Source: an uncultured Lachnospira sp.
Lineage (GTDB): Bacteria; Bacillota; Clostridia; Lachnospirales; Lachnospiraceae
Length of the DNA stretch: 22,087 bases
Assembly: GCA_934358235.1 (NCBI GenBank)
Contig: CAKRKK010000013.1
Span: 1 to 22,087, forward strand
Direction of reading: 5' to 3'
Shown piece by piece: positions 14,761 through 22,087 of the stretch. How positions within the stretch are numbered: the first letter of the stretch is position 1; the number at the start of each line of letters is the position of its first letter. Below the pieces are notes generated by a model, which was not told where the DNA came from, made no database searches, and was given only the letters and a program-made list of their open reading frames with translations. Both the position numbers and the translations under genes were made by a program.

Positions 14761-16255
14761 TCTTCTCCTTTAATTCATCCAGCACCTCTGCTATAAGAAC
14801 TCTCTCATCCATTGGATATTTAACACCTTTTATTTCCTGATAATCCTCATGTCCTTTACCAGCAAGTACAATAATATCTCCTGGCTCTCCATGTTCTATT
14901 ACATATCTGATAGCCTCTTTTCTGGATACTATATCCACATGTTTGCCACCAGTTTTACTTATTCCTGTCTTAATATCCTCCATAATAGCCTCAGGCTCTT
15001 CGAATCTTGGATTATCTGAGGTTATGACTGTGAGGTCAGCATAATTACCAGACACTTCACCCATTTCGAATCTGCGCTCCTTCGAGCGGTTTCCACCACA
15101 GCCAAAAAGACATATAAGTCTATGAGGATGATATTCCTTAAGAGTTTTTAATATACTTTCTAATGACATCGCATTATGGGCATAATCAATCATAAGTGTA
15201 AACTTATCCGAAACCTTTACAAGTTCAATACGTCCCTTTACCTTAACCTGCTTTAATACATTTTCGACTATATCCTTATCGACATTAAAATGTCTTGTAA
15301 CCGCAATAGCACACAATGAATTGTATACAGAAAACATTCCCGGCAATGACAATTCAACATCCATATCTATAAGTCCCTGACACCTGTATGAAAGACCAAT
15401 CTTACCGGGTTCGTGAAGAAGTCTTACATCAACCGCCCTTATATCTGCCTCATCTGATACACCATAGCTTTCCACTCTGCATATAGAATCCCTTAGTATC
15501 TCCTTAGTATGCTTATCATCAGCATTAACAATTCCTGTCCTGCACTGCTTAAAGAGCTTTGCCTTGCAGAAAAGATAATCTTCAAAGGATTCATGCTCAT
15601 TTGGTCCTATATGGTCTGGCTCAAGATTCGTGAACACACCGATATCAAACATAATGCCCGCTGTTCTATCCAGCTTAAGTCCCTGTGAAGACACCTCCAT
15701 AACTACTGCCTTACAGCCTGCATCAACCATTTTCCTAAAGGTTTCATGAATCTGTATAGATTCTGGTGTTGTATTACATGATGGTATAGTCTCATCACCT
15801 ATTACAGTTTCTATTGTGCCTATCAGACCTGTTTTAATACCACATGCACACAACACATTCTTAATCATATAGGTTGTAGTGGTTTTTCCCTTAGTTCCTG
15901 TAATTCCTATCGTAAATAACTCTTTATCAGGATTGCCAAAATATGCCGCTGACATAAGTGCTAATGCAAGTCTTGTATTATTGCACTCTATAACTGTTAC
16001 ATTTTCCTCAGGTAATTCATATTCTGAACCCTTCTGTACAACTATAACTGCTGCCTTGCTTTTGATATGTCCTATATACTTATGTCCGTCACTTACTGCA
16101 CCAACGATACATACGAATATACCACCATCTGTTACTTTTCTTGAATCAGAAGCAATTCCGGTAACCTCTGCATCAGCATTGCCCTTTAATATTGTATATT
16201 CAAATCTTTCTATCTCGTTAGCCTTACATACATCCAATATATCCTTTAGCTGCAT
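14750..16255 (-). CDS. murE: MurE-type Mur ligase (UDP-MurNAc-tripeptide synthetase family), with variant motifs
   Basis: Mur ligases join an amino acid to the UDP-MurNAc-peptide using ATP. The three domains are visible: an N-terminal domain with ASDSRKVTDGGIFVC, the ATPase domain with GTKGKTTTT (120-128), NTTPE, EVSSQGL, and KAKLF; and a C-terminal domain with DYAHN (358-361), FGCGGNRSKERR and the specificity motif DNPR (414-417), which in this family marks meso-diaminopimelate addition. Several motifs differ from ordinary MurE: GTKGKT for GTNGKT, DHIGPNEH where DHLDYH is usual, and YAHNAMS for YAHTPD. Length 501 is normal. AGGAGG lies before the ATG. It is in the fhs-priA cluster and not next to mraZ-rsmH, so it may be a second MurE-like enzyme. 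Family certain, exact substrate not. Confidence 0.88.
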   Translation of the reverse strand: MQLKDILDVCKANEIERFEYTILKGNADAEVTGIASDSRKVTDGGIFVCIVGAVSDGHKYIGHIKSKAAVIVVQKGSEYELPEENVTVIECNNTRLALALMSAAYFGNPDKELFTIGITGTKGKTTTTYMIKNVLCACGIKTGLIGTIETVIGDETIPSCNTTPESIQIHETFRKMVDAGCKAVVMEVSSQGLKLDRTAGIMFDIGVFTNLEPDHIGPNEHESFEDYLFCKAKLFKQCRTGIVNADDKHTKEILRDSICRVESYGVSDEADIRAVDVRLLHEPGKIGLSYRCQGLIDMDVELSLPGMFSVYNSLCAIAVTRHFNVDKDIVENVLKQVKVKGRIELVKVSDKFTLMIDYAHNAMSLESILKTLKEYHPHRLICLFGCGGNRSKERRFEMGEVSGNYADLTVITSDNPRFEEPEAIMEDIKTGISKTGGKHVDIVSRKEAIRYVIEHGEPGDIIVLAGKGHEDYQEIKGVKYPMDERVLIAEVLDELKEKNVR

Positions 16256-16291
16256 AACTTGCTCCTCCTGACTATTATTTTATTGCAGGTC

Positions 16292-17971
16292 TTAGAATAA
16301 TCCTGTTATTCTTTCTTCATTTTCATCATAATCAATGCCCTCTGCTGCAGGCACCTTTGGAAGTCCCGGCATAGTAAGCACCTTACCTGTGAGTGCAACT
16401 ACAAAGCCCGCACCAGCATCAACATACACTTCTCTGATATTAATTGTAAAGCCTTCTGGTCTGCCAAGCTTAGCTGCATCATCAGAAAGTGAATACTGTG
16501 TCTTTGCCATACATACAGGAAGTGTGCCAAAGCCCATCTGTGTTATATGCTCAAGCTCCTTCTTAGCCTTTGTATCATAAGTAACACCATCAGCGCCATA
16601 TATTTCCTTTGCAATCCTTGTAATCTTATCCTCAAGTGAAAGCTCATCCTCATATAATGGTGCAAAATCGCTCTTCTTATTCTCAATTGTACTAAGAACC
16701 TTGTCAGCTAATTCCTGACCTCCTTCTCCTCCCTTGGCCCATACATTAGAAAGTGCGAATTCACAACCAAGCTCTTCACAATGCTTCTTTATAAACTCAT
16801 ATTCTTCCTTCGTATCAGTTATGAATGAGTTGAGAGTTACAATAACAGGTACACCGTACTTATGTATATTCTCAATATGCTTATCGAGATTGACAATGCC
16901 CTTCCTTAAGGCTTCCATATTTTCCTTACCAAGCTCTGTCTTAGGAACCCCACCGTTATACTTAAGTGCCTTGACTGTTGCGACAATAACAACAGCAGAT
17001 GGCTTAAGACCTGCCTTTCTGCACTTTATATCAAAGAACTTCTCTGCACCAAGATCAGCACCAAAGCCTGCCTCTGTAACAGCTATATCTGCAAGCTTTA
17101 AAGCAAGCTTAGTTGCTCTTACTGAATTACAGCCGTGTGCTATATTAGCAAATGGACCACCATGCACAAGCACAGGAGTGCCTTCCAGAGTCTGTATCAT
17201 ATTAGGCTTTATTGCATCCTTTAAAAGTGCTGCCATTGCACCTGTTGCCTTAAGATCTGCAGCAGTAACAGGCTCCCCTGCATAATTATATGCAACAATT
17301 ATCTTAGAAAGTCTTTCCTTTAAGTCCTTCATATCCTCTGCAAGACATAATATAGCCATTATCTCTGATGCAACAGTTATGATAAAGTGATCCTCCCTTA
17401 CAACACCGTTTGGCTTATCACCAAGTCCGATAACAATATTTCTTAAGGTTCTGTCATTCATATCCAAACATCTTTTCCATACTATTCTCTTGGTATCTAT
17501 ACCAAGTGCATTTCCCTGATGTATATGGTTATCCAGCATAGCTGCTAACAGGTTATTAGCTGATGTTATAGCATGAAAATCTCCTGTGAAATGAAGATTA
17601 AGATCCTCCATTGGTACTGCCTGGGCATATCCACCACCGGCTGCACCTCCCTTAATTCCAAAACAAGGTCCTAAAGAAGGCTCTCTTAAAGCTGCAATCG
17701 CATTAATGCCTCTTTTACATAATGCTTCTGTAAGTCCAAGACTTATAGTTGTCTTTCCCTCTCCTGCCGGAGTTGGATTAATCGCTGTTATAAGAACAAG
17801 CTTACCGTCTTCATTATTCTCAACTCTGTGTATAAGCTCATCTGACAGCTTTGCCTTGTACTTACCATACATCTCAAGCTCATCCTCTGTAACTCCTACC
17901 TTTGCTGCTACATCCTTAATATTAAGCAGCTTTGCTTCCTGTGCTATTTCAATATCGCTCTTTACTGACAT
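16292..17971 (-). CDS. fhs: Formate--tetrahydrofolate ligase
   Basis: ATP-dependent ligation of formate to THF, giving 10-formyl-THF for purines, formyl-Met-tRNA and, in acetogens, the methyl branch of the Wood-Ljungdahl pathway. The P-loop reads TPAGEGKTT (67-75); other family blocks are [24 protein letters not shown], the [10 protein letters not shown] segment, [17 protein letters not shown], and [13 protein letters not shown]. Length 559 is normal. GGAAGGA lies about 7 nt before the ATG. It is the first gene of the cluster, with its own promoter at 18042-18070 just after ftsK. Its product is the cofactor used by Fmt further down the same strand. Presence of this gene alone does not prove acetogenesis. 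Confidence 0.98.
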   Translation of the reverse strand: MSVKSDIEIAQEAKLLNIKDVAAKVGVTEDELEMYGKYKAKLSDELIHRVENNEDGKLVLITAINPTPAGEGKTTISLGLTEALCKRGINAIAALREPSLGPCFGIKGGAAGGGYAQAVPMEDLNLHFTGDFHAITSANNLLAAMLDNHIHQGNALGIDTKRIVWKRCLDMNDRTLRNIVIGLGDKPNGVVREDHFIITVASEIMAILCLAEDMKDLKERLSKIIVAYNYAGEPVTAADLKATGAMAALLKDAIKPNMIQTLEGTPVLVHGGPFANIAHGCNSVRATKLALKLADIAVTEAGFGADLGAEKFFDIKCRKAGLKPSAVVIVATVKALKYNGGVPKTELGKENMEALRKGIVNLDKHIENIHKYGVPVIVTLNSFITDTKEEYEFIKKHCEELGCEFALSNVWAKGGEGGQELADKVLSTIENKKSDFAPLYEDELSLEDKITRIAKEIYGADGVTYDTKAKKELEHITQMGFGTLPVCMAKTQYSLSDDAAKLGRPEGFTINIREVYVDAGAGFVVALTGKVLTMPGLPKVPAAEGIDYDENEERITGLF

Positions 17972-18041
17972 AATTTAATCCTTCCTTTATCTGTATTTGT
18001 GTATTTCCCTGAATAATAATGCTCTTTCTTTTCCAGACATT

Positions 18042-18070
18042 ATTATACATATATTAGCTGTATCTGTGAA
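18042..18070 (-). promoter_or_regulatory. Predicted sigma-A promoter of the fhs operon
   Basis: Minus strand: -35 TTCACA at 18065-18070, 17-nt spacer, perfect -10 TATAAT at 18042-18047. It lies in the 123-bp gap between ftsK and fhs. The -10 lies in one arm of an inverted repeat (ATAATAATG at 18013-18021 and its complement at 18038-18046), which might be an operator. Confidence 0.72.
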
Positions 18071-18094
18071 CCACAATAACCTCTTCGTCCAATA

Positions 18095-21052
18095 TTAATG
18101 GTTATTAATATAATTAACGAATTCCTCGTGTGTCATAAGAATCTTTCTTGGCTTCGTTCCTATCTCTGGTCCTACAACGCCCGCTTCTGAAAGCTGATCC
18201 ATAATTCTGCCTGCCCTGTTGAAGCCTATTTTAAATTGTCTTTGAAGCATTCCTATTGAACCCTTCTCTTTCTCTATGACAAAATATCCTGCGTCCACAA
18301 AAAGACTGTCTCTATCATCCGATGGAGCATTAGTGGAAGCATCTGTTGCCTTCCTGGCTACTGTATCTGCTATGCTTTCATCATACTGTGCCTCTTCTGT
18401 CATATTCTCCTTTAGGAATTCAACAACTCTTGCGACTTCCTCATCTGACACGAATGCTCCCTGTACTCTTATAGGCTTTGGTATATTGGATGGAAAATAT
18501 AACATATCGCCTTTACCAAGCAGCTTTTCTGCACCATTCATATCTAGTATAGTTCTTGAATCCACACCGGAGGATACAGAAAATGCTATTCTCGATGGCA
18601 CATTTGCCTTTATAAGTCCTGTAATTACATTAACAGACGGTCTCTGGGTTGCTATAACCATATGTATACCTGCTGCCCTTGCAAGCTGTGCAAGACGGCA
18701 TATTGCATCCTCAACCTCTCCTGGCGCAACCATCATAAGATCTGCTAACTCGTCTACTATTATTACTATCTGTGGCAGCTTGTTAACAGATGGTTCTCCT
18801 TCCTTAGGCTCCATCCTCTCAACAGCATCATTATAGCCCTTAAGATTACGCACTCCCATATCAGCAAACAGCTTGTACCTCTTAGTCATCTCATCAACTG
18901 CCCAGTTAAGTGCTCCTGCAGCTTTCTTTGGATCCGTTACTACCGGAAGTAAAAGATGTGGTATGCCATTATAGGTACTAAGCTCAACCACCTTAGGATC
19001 CACCATAATCAACCTTACCTCATCAGGTCTTGCCTTATACAATATACTCATAATGATAGTATTGATACATACTGACTTACCAGAGCCGGTTGCACCTGCT
19101 ATAAGCAGATGAGGCATTTTGGCTATATCTGCAACAATTGTCTTTCCAGCAATATCCTTACCTGCTGCAAATGCTATTTTCGAGCTGTTATTCTTAAATG
19201 CATCATTTTCTATAAGTTCTCTTAAAAATACGCTTCCAGCTTCCTTATTAGGAACCTCTATACCTATCGCTGACTTTCCCGGAATAGGGGCTTCTATTCT
19301 TATATCTGCTGCTGCAAGGCTGAGCTTAATATCGTCTGCAAGTGAAACTATTTTACTTACCTTTACTCCCAGCTCCGGCTTTAACTCATATCTTGTAACC
19401 GCCGGTCCACAGCTTATATCTGTTATATCCACCTTAACTCCAAAGTTCTGAAGTGTCTGTTTTAATGTAATGGCTGTATTCCGGTTTTCTCTTTCAAGAT
19501 TAAGTGATGAAGAACCTGTATTTCTATTAAGAAGGCTTATCGGTGGAAACTTATACTTTTTATCATAGCTTCCTGCCGATACCTCTGTACTATGAGGTGT
19601 TTTTGATGCTGACATAGCTTCGCCGTTTTCTTCTTTACTGCCATCATTATATTCATCCTCAATATCATCAGGCTCCATAAAGCTATCGCTGCCCTCACCA
19701 GCATTTCCTTCACTTGCTGTATCAAAGGCATCATCTTCTGTCACCTTAGCAAATGCATCTATTTCATTATCACCATTATCGTCAGGCTCCTGCAGTTTAT
19801 CAGCTTCATCAGACAGTACATCACTTTCTTTTGTACTTATAAACTCATCCTGATAGGCTTCCTTTGGTTCATCAGCATGAATCTCCCATATATCAGAAGC
19901 ACCAGAAGTATTCCTTGCATCTCCTTCTGTATCCATAGTAATCTCTGTGATATCATCTGCATAACCAGTATTATTATGCTTTCTTGGAATAATAAGAGGA
20001 TCATATATATCATCCTCATAAATATCGACATCACTCATTACCGGTTCTATCTTGTTTATATCAAGCTCCGGATTTCCGGCCTTTGGCTGTGTATTGTGTA
20101 TAGTCAGGTCACTAGTAACTCCTCTTACAACATTATTCATGCGTGCATTGGACATCGCCTCTTCCTTAGCTTTCATGGCAGCTATTGCCTGTTCCTTTTT
20201 TTCAAGCTTACGGATTCTTGCCTGACGTCTTTCTTCTTCACGCATAGCCCTGTATTCTTCATCACTTATTCCGGTATCTTTTCTTACTGTTGCAGAATGC
20301 TGTTTGTAAGCAGAATAATCCTCTCTAGCTTCCTTTACAAATCTGTGTCCGCTACTTCTGATTCCCCCAATAAATGACTTTTCGGTTATTACTATCACGC
20401 ATATTATTGCCAGTATTATAAGTATTACCATCGTACCCGCGACACCTAACGGACTTAATATCCTGCATAATAATCCGCCAAACAATCCGCCACCGGTTTT
20501 ATGCTCTGAACAATATGTAAAATACACTCCTACTGAGCCCTTTATATCAGGTGTGTTAGTAATTCTCTGCCATACCGCTGCTGCAATTACTGATAATATA
20601 TAAACTGCTGCTGCCTTTATACGCATAACACCTATAATATCCTTATTAGCAAGCATAAACAATATACTTCCTGCCACAATAAATGGTACTATATATGCTG
20701 CAACACCAAACAGTCCAAACATCAGCCACTTTATTCCCTGGCCAACACTTCCAGCCATATTAAAGTTACTTAATAACAATATTATAGTACACGCAAGTGC
20801 TAATAATAAAACTATCTCATCCTTTAACGGATTGCTCTGCGCTACAGCTTTTCCCGAAGAACTAACTGGTGTGCTTCCAGCAGACCTTGTGCTTTTCTTT
20901 GCAGCACTGCTGCCTGCCTTACTCTTACTGTTCTTAGCACCACCCGCCTGCTTAGCTGCATTGGTTTTTCTTGTTCCAGAAGTCCCCGCAGTTGTCTTCT
21001 TAGAACCCTTATTATTACTCTGACTTCTGTTTTTTGCAGTACTTGAAGCCAT
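18095..21052 (-). CDS. ftsK: DNA translocase FtsK/SpoIIIE
   Basis: Hexameric ATP-driven motor that pumps chromosome DNA through the septum at division or sporulation. Layout of the 985 residues: 1-70 low-complexity, basic Ser/Lys/Ala-rich; about 78-223 four or more membrane helices; 240-300 charged helix ([17 protein letters not shown]); 330-480 very acidic, probably disordered linker; about 525-640 alpha subdomain ([20 protein letters not shown]); 650-870 RecA-like motor with Walker A GATGSGKS (653-660), Walker B IVIIVDE (762-768) and [12 protein letters not shown]; 915-978 gamma winged helix ([21 protein letters not shown]) that reads KOPS/SRS polarity sites. GGAGGAG lies 8 nt before the ATG. 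A strong promoter stands 30-60 bp upstream. It is somewhat longer than B. subtilis SpoIIIE because of the linker. Confidence 0.97.
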   Translation of the reverse strand: MASSTAKNRSQSNNKGSKKTTAGTSGTRKTNAAKQAGGAKNSKSKAGSSAAKKSTRSAGSTPVSSSGKAVAQSNPLKDEIVLLLALACTIILLLSNFNMAGSVGQGIKWLMFGLFGVAAYIVPFIVAGSILFMLANKDIIGVMRIKAAAVYILSVIAAAVWQRITNTPDIKGSVGVYFTYCSEHKTGGGLFGGLLCRILSPLGVAGTMVILIILAIICVIVITEKSFIGGIRSSGHRFVKEAREDYSAYKQHSATVRKDTGISDEEYRAMREEERRQARIRKLEKKEQAIAAMKAKEEAMSNARMNNVVRGVTSDLTIHNTQPKAGNPELDINKIEPVMSDVDIYEDDIYDPLIIPRKHNNTGYADDITEITMDTEGDARNTSGASDIWEIHADEPKEAYQDEFISTKESDVLSDEADKLQEPDDNGDNEIDAFAKVTEDDAFDTASEGNAGEGSDSFMEPDDIEDEYNDGSKEENGEAMSASKTPHSTEVSAGSYDKKYKFPPISLLNRNTGSSSLNLERENRNTAITLKQTLQNFGVKVDITDISCGPAVTRYELKPELGVKVSKIVSLADDIKLSLAAADIRIEAPIPGKSAIGIEVPNKEAGSVFLRELIENDAFKNNSSKIAFAAGKDIAGKTIVADIAKMPHLLIAGATGSGKSVCINTIIMSILYKARPDEVRLIMVDPKVVELSTYNGIPHLLLPVVTDPKKAAGALNWAVDEMTKRYKLFADMGVRNLKGYNDAVERMEPKEGEPSVNKLPQIVIIVDELADLMMVAPGEVEDAICRLAQLARAAGIHMVIATQRPSVNVITGLIKANVPSRIAFSVSSGVDSRTILDMNGAEKLLGKGDMLYFPSNIPKPIRVQGAFVSDEEVARVVEFLKENMTEEAQYDESIADTVARKATDASTNAPSDDRDSLFVDAGYFVIEKEKGSIGMLQRQFKIGFNRAGRIMDQLSEAGVVGPEIGTKPRKILMTHEEFVNYINNH

Positions 21053-21089
21053 ATTATTAACTCCTCCATCATAATTTCATAACTTAATT

Positions 21090-21118
21090 AGTATAACATT
21101 TCCATTATCTTAACGCAA
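21090..21118 (-). promoter_or_regulatory. Predicted sigma-A promoter of ftsK
   Basis: Minus strand: -35 TTGCGT at 21113-21118, 17-nt spacer, -10 TATACT at 21090-21095 preceded by TGT (extended -10). The predicted 5' leader is about 30 nt. The first base of the -35 is also the last base of the large hairpin at 21118-21179. Confidence 0.75.
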
Positions 21119-21179
21119 GAAAGATGCCACATTAAGACTATACCATATATAATGGTTTATAGACTTGTGGCATCTTTCT
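21118..21179 (-). terminator. Long hairpin after the ABC-F gene, probable terminator
   Basis: A perfect 14-bp outer stem (AGAAAGATGCCACA at 21118-21131 with its complement at 21166-21179) encloses 34 nt that pair again (CTATA/TATAG and CCAT/ATGG around a TATAT loop). On the minus strand the GC-rich part is followed by TTTCTTGCGTT, an imperfect U-tract. Its place, about 90 bp past the ABC-F stop and right before the ftsK promoter, suits a terminator. The region 21180-21265 is AT-rich and I see no gene in it. Confidence 0.6.
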
Positions 21180-21265
21180 ATATTGTATATTATTTGTGTA
21201 CTATTTATACATTTTTTATATTTATATGTTATTTACATTTATCATATTATAACGTAAAAAGGACA

Positions 21266-22087
21266 TTAATCCTCATCATCACTTGCAGCCTCTGCAAAGC
21301 CCTGACGCTTTCTTGCCATATCATCACTTTCAAGATACTCATCATAAGTAGTAATCTTGTCAATAAGCTGTCCTGAAGGAACTATTTCCATAATACGATT
21401 AGCTGTTGTCTGTATAAACTGATGATCGTGCGATGTAAATAATGTAACACCAGGGAACTTAATAAGACCGTTATTAAGTGCTGTGATAGATTCCATATCA
21501 AGGTGATTAGTAGGATCGTCAAATATAAGCACGTTAGCGCCCATAATCATCATCTTAGATATAAGACATCTTACCTTCTCTCCACCAGAAAGAACCTTTA
21601 CCTTCTTAACACCATCATCACCTGCGAAAAGCATACGTCCTAAGAATCCTCTTACATATGTAGGATCTGGATCTGGTGAATACTGTGTAAGCCATTCTAC
21701 AATAGTATCCTCTCTGTTGAATTCCGCTGCACTATCCTTAGGGAAATATGCCTGTGAAGTAGTTACTCCCCATTTGTAAGAACCTTCATCTGGTTCCATA
21801 TTGCCTGTAAGAATATTGAATAATGTTGTTGTTGCAAGCTCGTTAGAACCAACAAATGCAATCTTATCCTCTCTGTTTACTATAAAGGAGATATTATCAA
21901 GCACCTTAACTCCATCTATTGTCTTAGATATTCCTTCTACTGAAAGCACTTCATTACCAATCTCTCTTGATGGTCTGAAATCAATATAAGGATACTTTCT
22001 GCTTGATGGTCTTATCTCATCAAGTTCAATCTTCTCTAATGCTCTCTTACGTGATGTAGCCTGCTTAGACTTAGAAGCATTAGCTGC
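21266..22087 (-). CDS. ABC-F family ATPase (YbiT-like), C-terminal half; N-terminus beyond window
   Basis: ABC-F proteins are soluble twin-ATPase factors that act on the ribosome. The open frame runs to the window edge (273 residues seen; full length should be a little over 500). It starts in the linker (ASKSKQATSRKRALEKIEL, then RKYPYIDFRPSRE), typical of the YbiT branch, followed by the second nucleotide-binding domain: a P-loop position reading GSNELATTT, signature LSGGEKVR, Walker B VLIFDDPTNHLD, and switch TSHDHQF. The P-loop lacks the glycines and the lysine of GxxGxGK[ST], and the catalytic Glu after Walker B is Asp, so ATP hydrolysis at this site is probably weak or absent. I recall this pattern in clostridial relatives, so it looks like a lineage trait and not decay. 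The acidic tail ends EAASDDED. No transmembrane domain. Confidence 0.9.
   Translation of the reverse strand, partial: AANASKSKQATSRKRALEKIELDEIRPSSRKYPYIDFRPSREIGNEVLSVEGISKTIDGVKVLDNISFIVNREDKIAFVGSNELATTTLFNILTGNMEPDEGSYKWGVTTSQAYFPKDSAAEFNREDTIVEWLTQYSPDPDPTYVRGFLGRMLFAGDDGVKKVKVLSGGEKVRCLISKMMIMGANVLIFDDPTNHLDMESITALNNGLIKFPGVTLFTSHDHQFIQTTANRIMEIVPSGQLIDKITTYDEYLESDDMARKRQGFAEAASDDED

Noticed and set aside
16734..17285. 183-codon plus-strand frame within fhs
   Set aside because: Antisense to fhs, no domain, no ribosome site; a shadow of the biased codon use on the other strand.
18076..18106. Inverted repeat AATAACC / GGTTATT at the ftsK stop
   Set aside because: Weak 7-bp AT-rich stem with a long loop and no U-tract; not a convincing terminator, so ftsK may read into fhs.
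18276..18836. 186-codon plus-strand frame within ftsK
   Set aside because: Lies opposite the conserved motor and gamma domains of ftsK and has no independent support.
1..22087. CRISPR arrays, tRNA or rRNA genes, complete insertion sequences, riboswitches
   Set aside because: Intergenic gaps were read on both strands; none shows regular spaced repeats, cloverleaf tRNA sequence, transposase genes or a recognisable riboswitch core.

Overview
The window is an AT-rich piece of a Firmicutes (Clostridia) chromosome, most likely from Lachnospiraceae. The clues are protein sequences of clostridial type, strong AGGAGG-like ribosome binding sites, a PASTA-domain kinase with its PP2C phosphatase, and the gene order fhs-murE-priA-def-fmt-rsmB-rlmN-stp-prkC-rsgA-rpe. 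Every intact gene is on the minus strand, so transcription runs from high to low coordinates. The only plus-strand gene signal is a broken fragment near 3.2 kb.

Reading in the direction of transcription: (1) 22087-21266 is the C-terminal half of an ABC-F ATPase, followed by a long hairpin. (2) 21118-18095 is a clear promoter and the DNA translocase ftsK/spoIIIE. (3) 18070-4133 is a long cluster with its own TTCACA/TATAAT promoter: fhs, a MurE-type Mur ligase, priA, def, fmt, rsmB and rlmN, then a terminator at 8484-8514, then stp, prkC, rsgA and rpe, closed by a strong terminator at 4133-4159. The cluster joins one-carbon metabolism (formyl-THF from Fhs feeds Fmt, whose product is deformylated by Def) with ribosome methylation and assembly (RsmB, RlmN, RsgA), replication restart and a Ser/Thr kinase/phosphatase pair. 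Coupled junctions are seen at murE/priA (11-bp overlap), def/fmt (TAGTG) and prkC/rsgA (TAATG). (4) 4064-2705 is a rearranged, accessory-looking stretch: a metallophosphoesterase, the 5' stub of a sugar O-acetyltransferase running into it head-on, and the first domain of a tyrosine integrase that has lost the rest. (5) 2704-1481 is ychF and its terminator. (6) 1390-1 is the start of the division/cell-wall (mra/dcw) operon: promoter, a four-copy array of MraZ boxes at exact 10-bp spacing, mraZ, and rsmH, which runs off the left edge.

Most of the window is conserved housekeeping sequence, and I do not see a new multi-gene system. The points most worth a second look are the MraZ operator array, the integrase/acetyltransferase scar between two conserved operons, the degenerate second ATP site of the ABC-F protein, and the non-canonical motifs of the MurE-type ligase lying outside the mra cluster.
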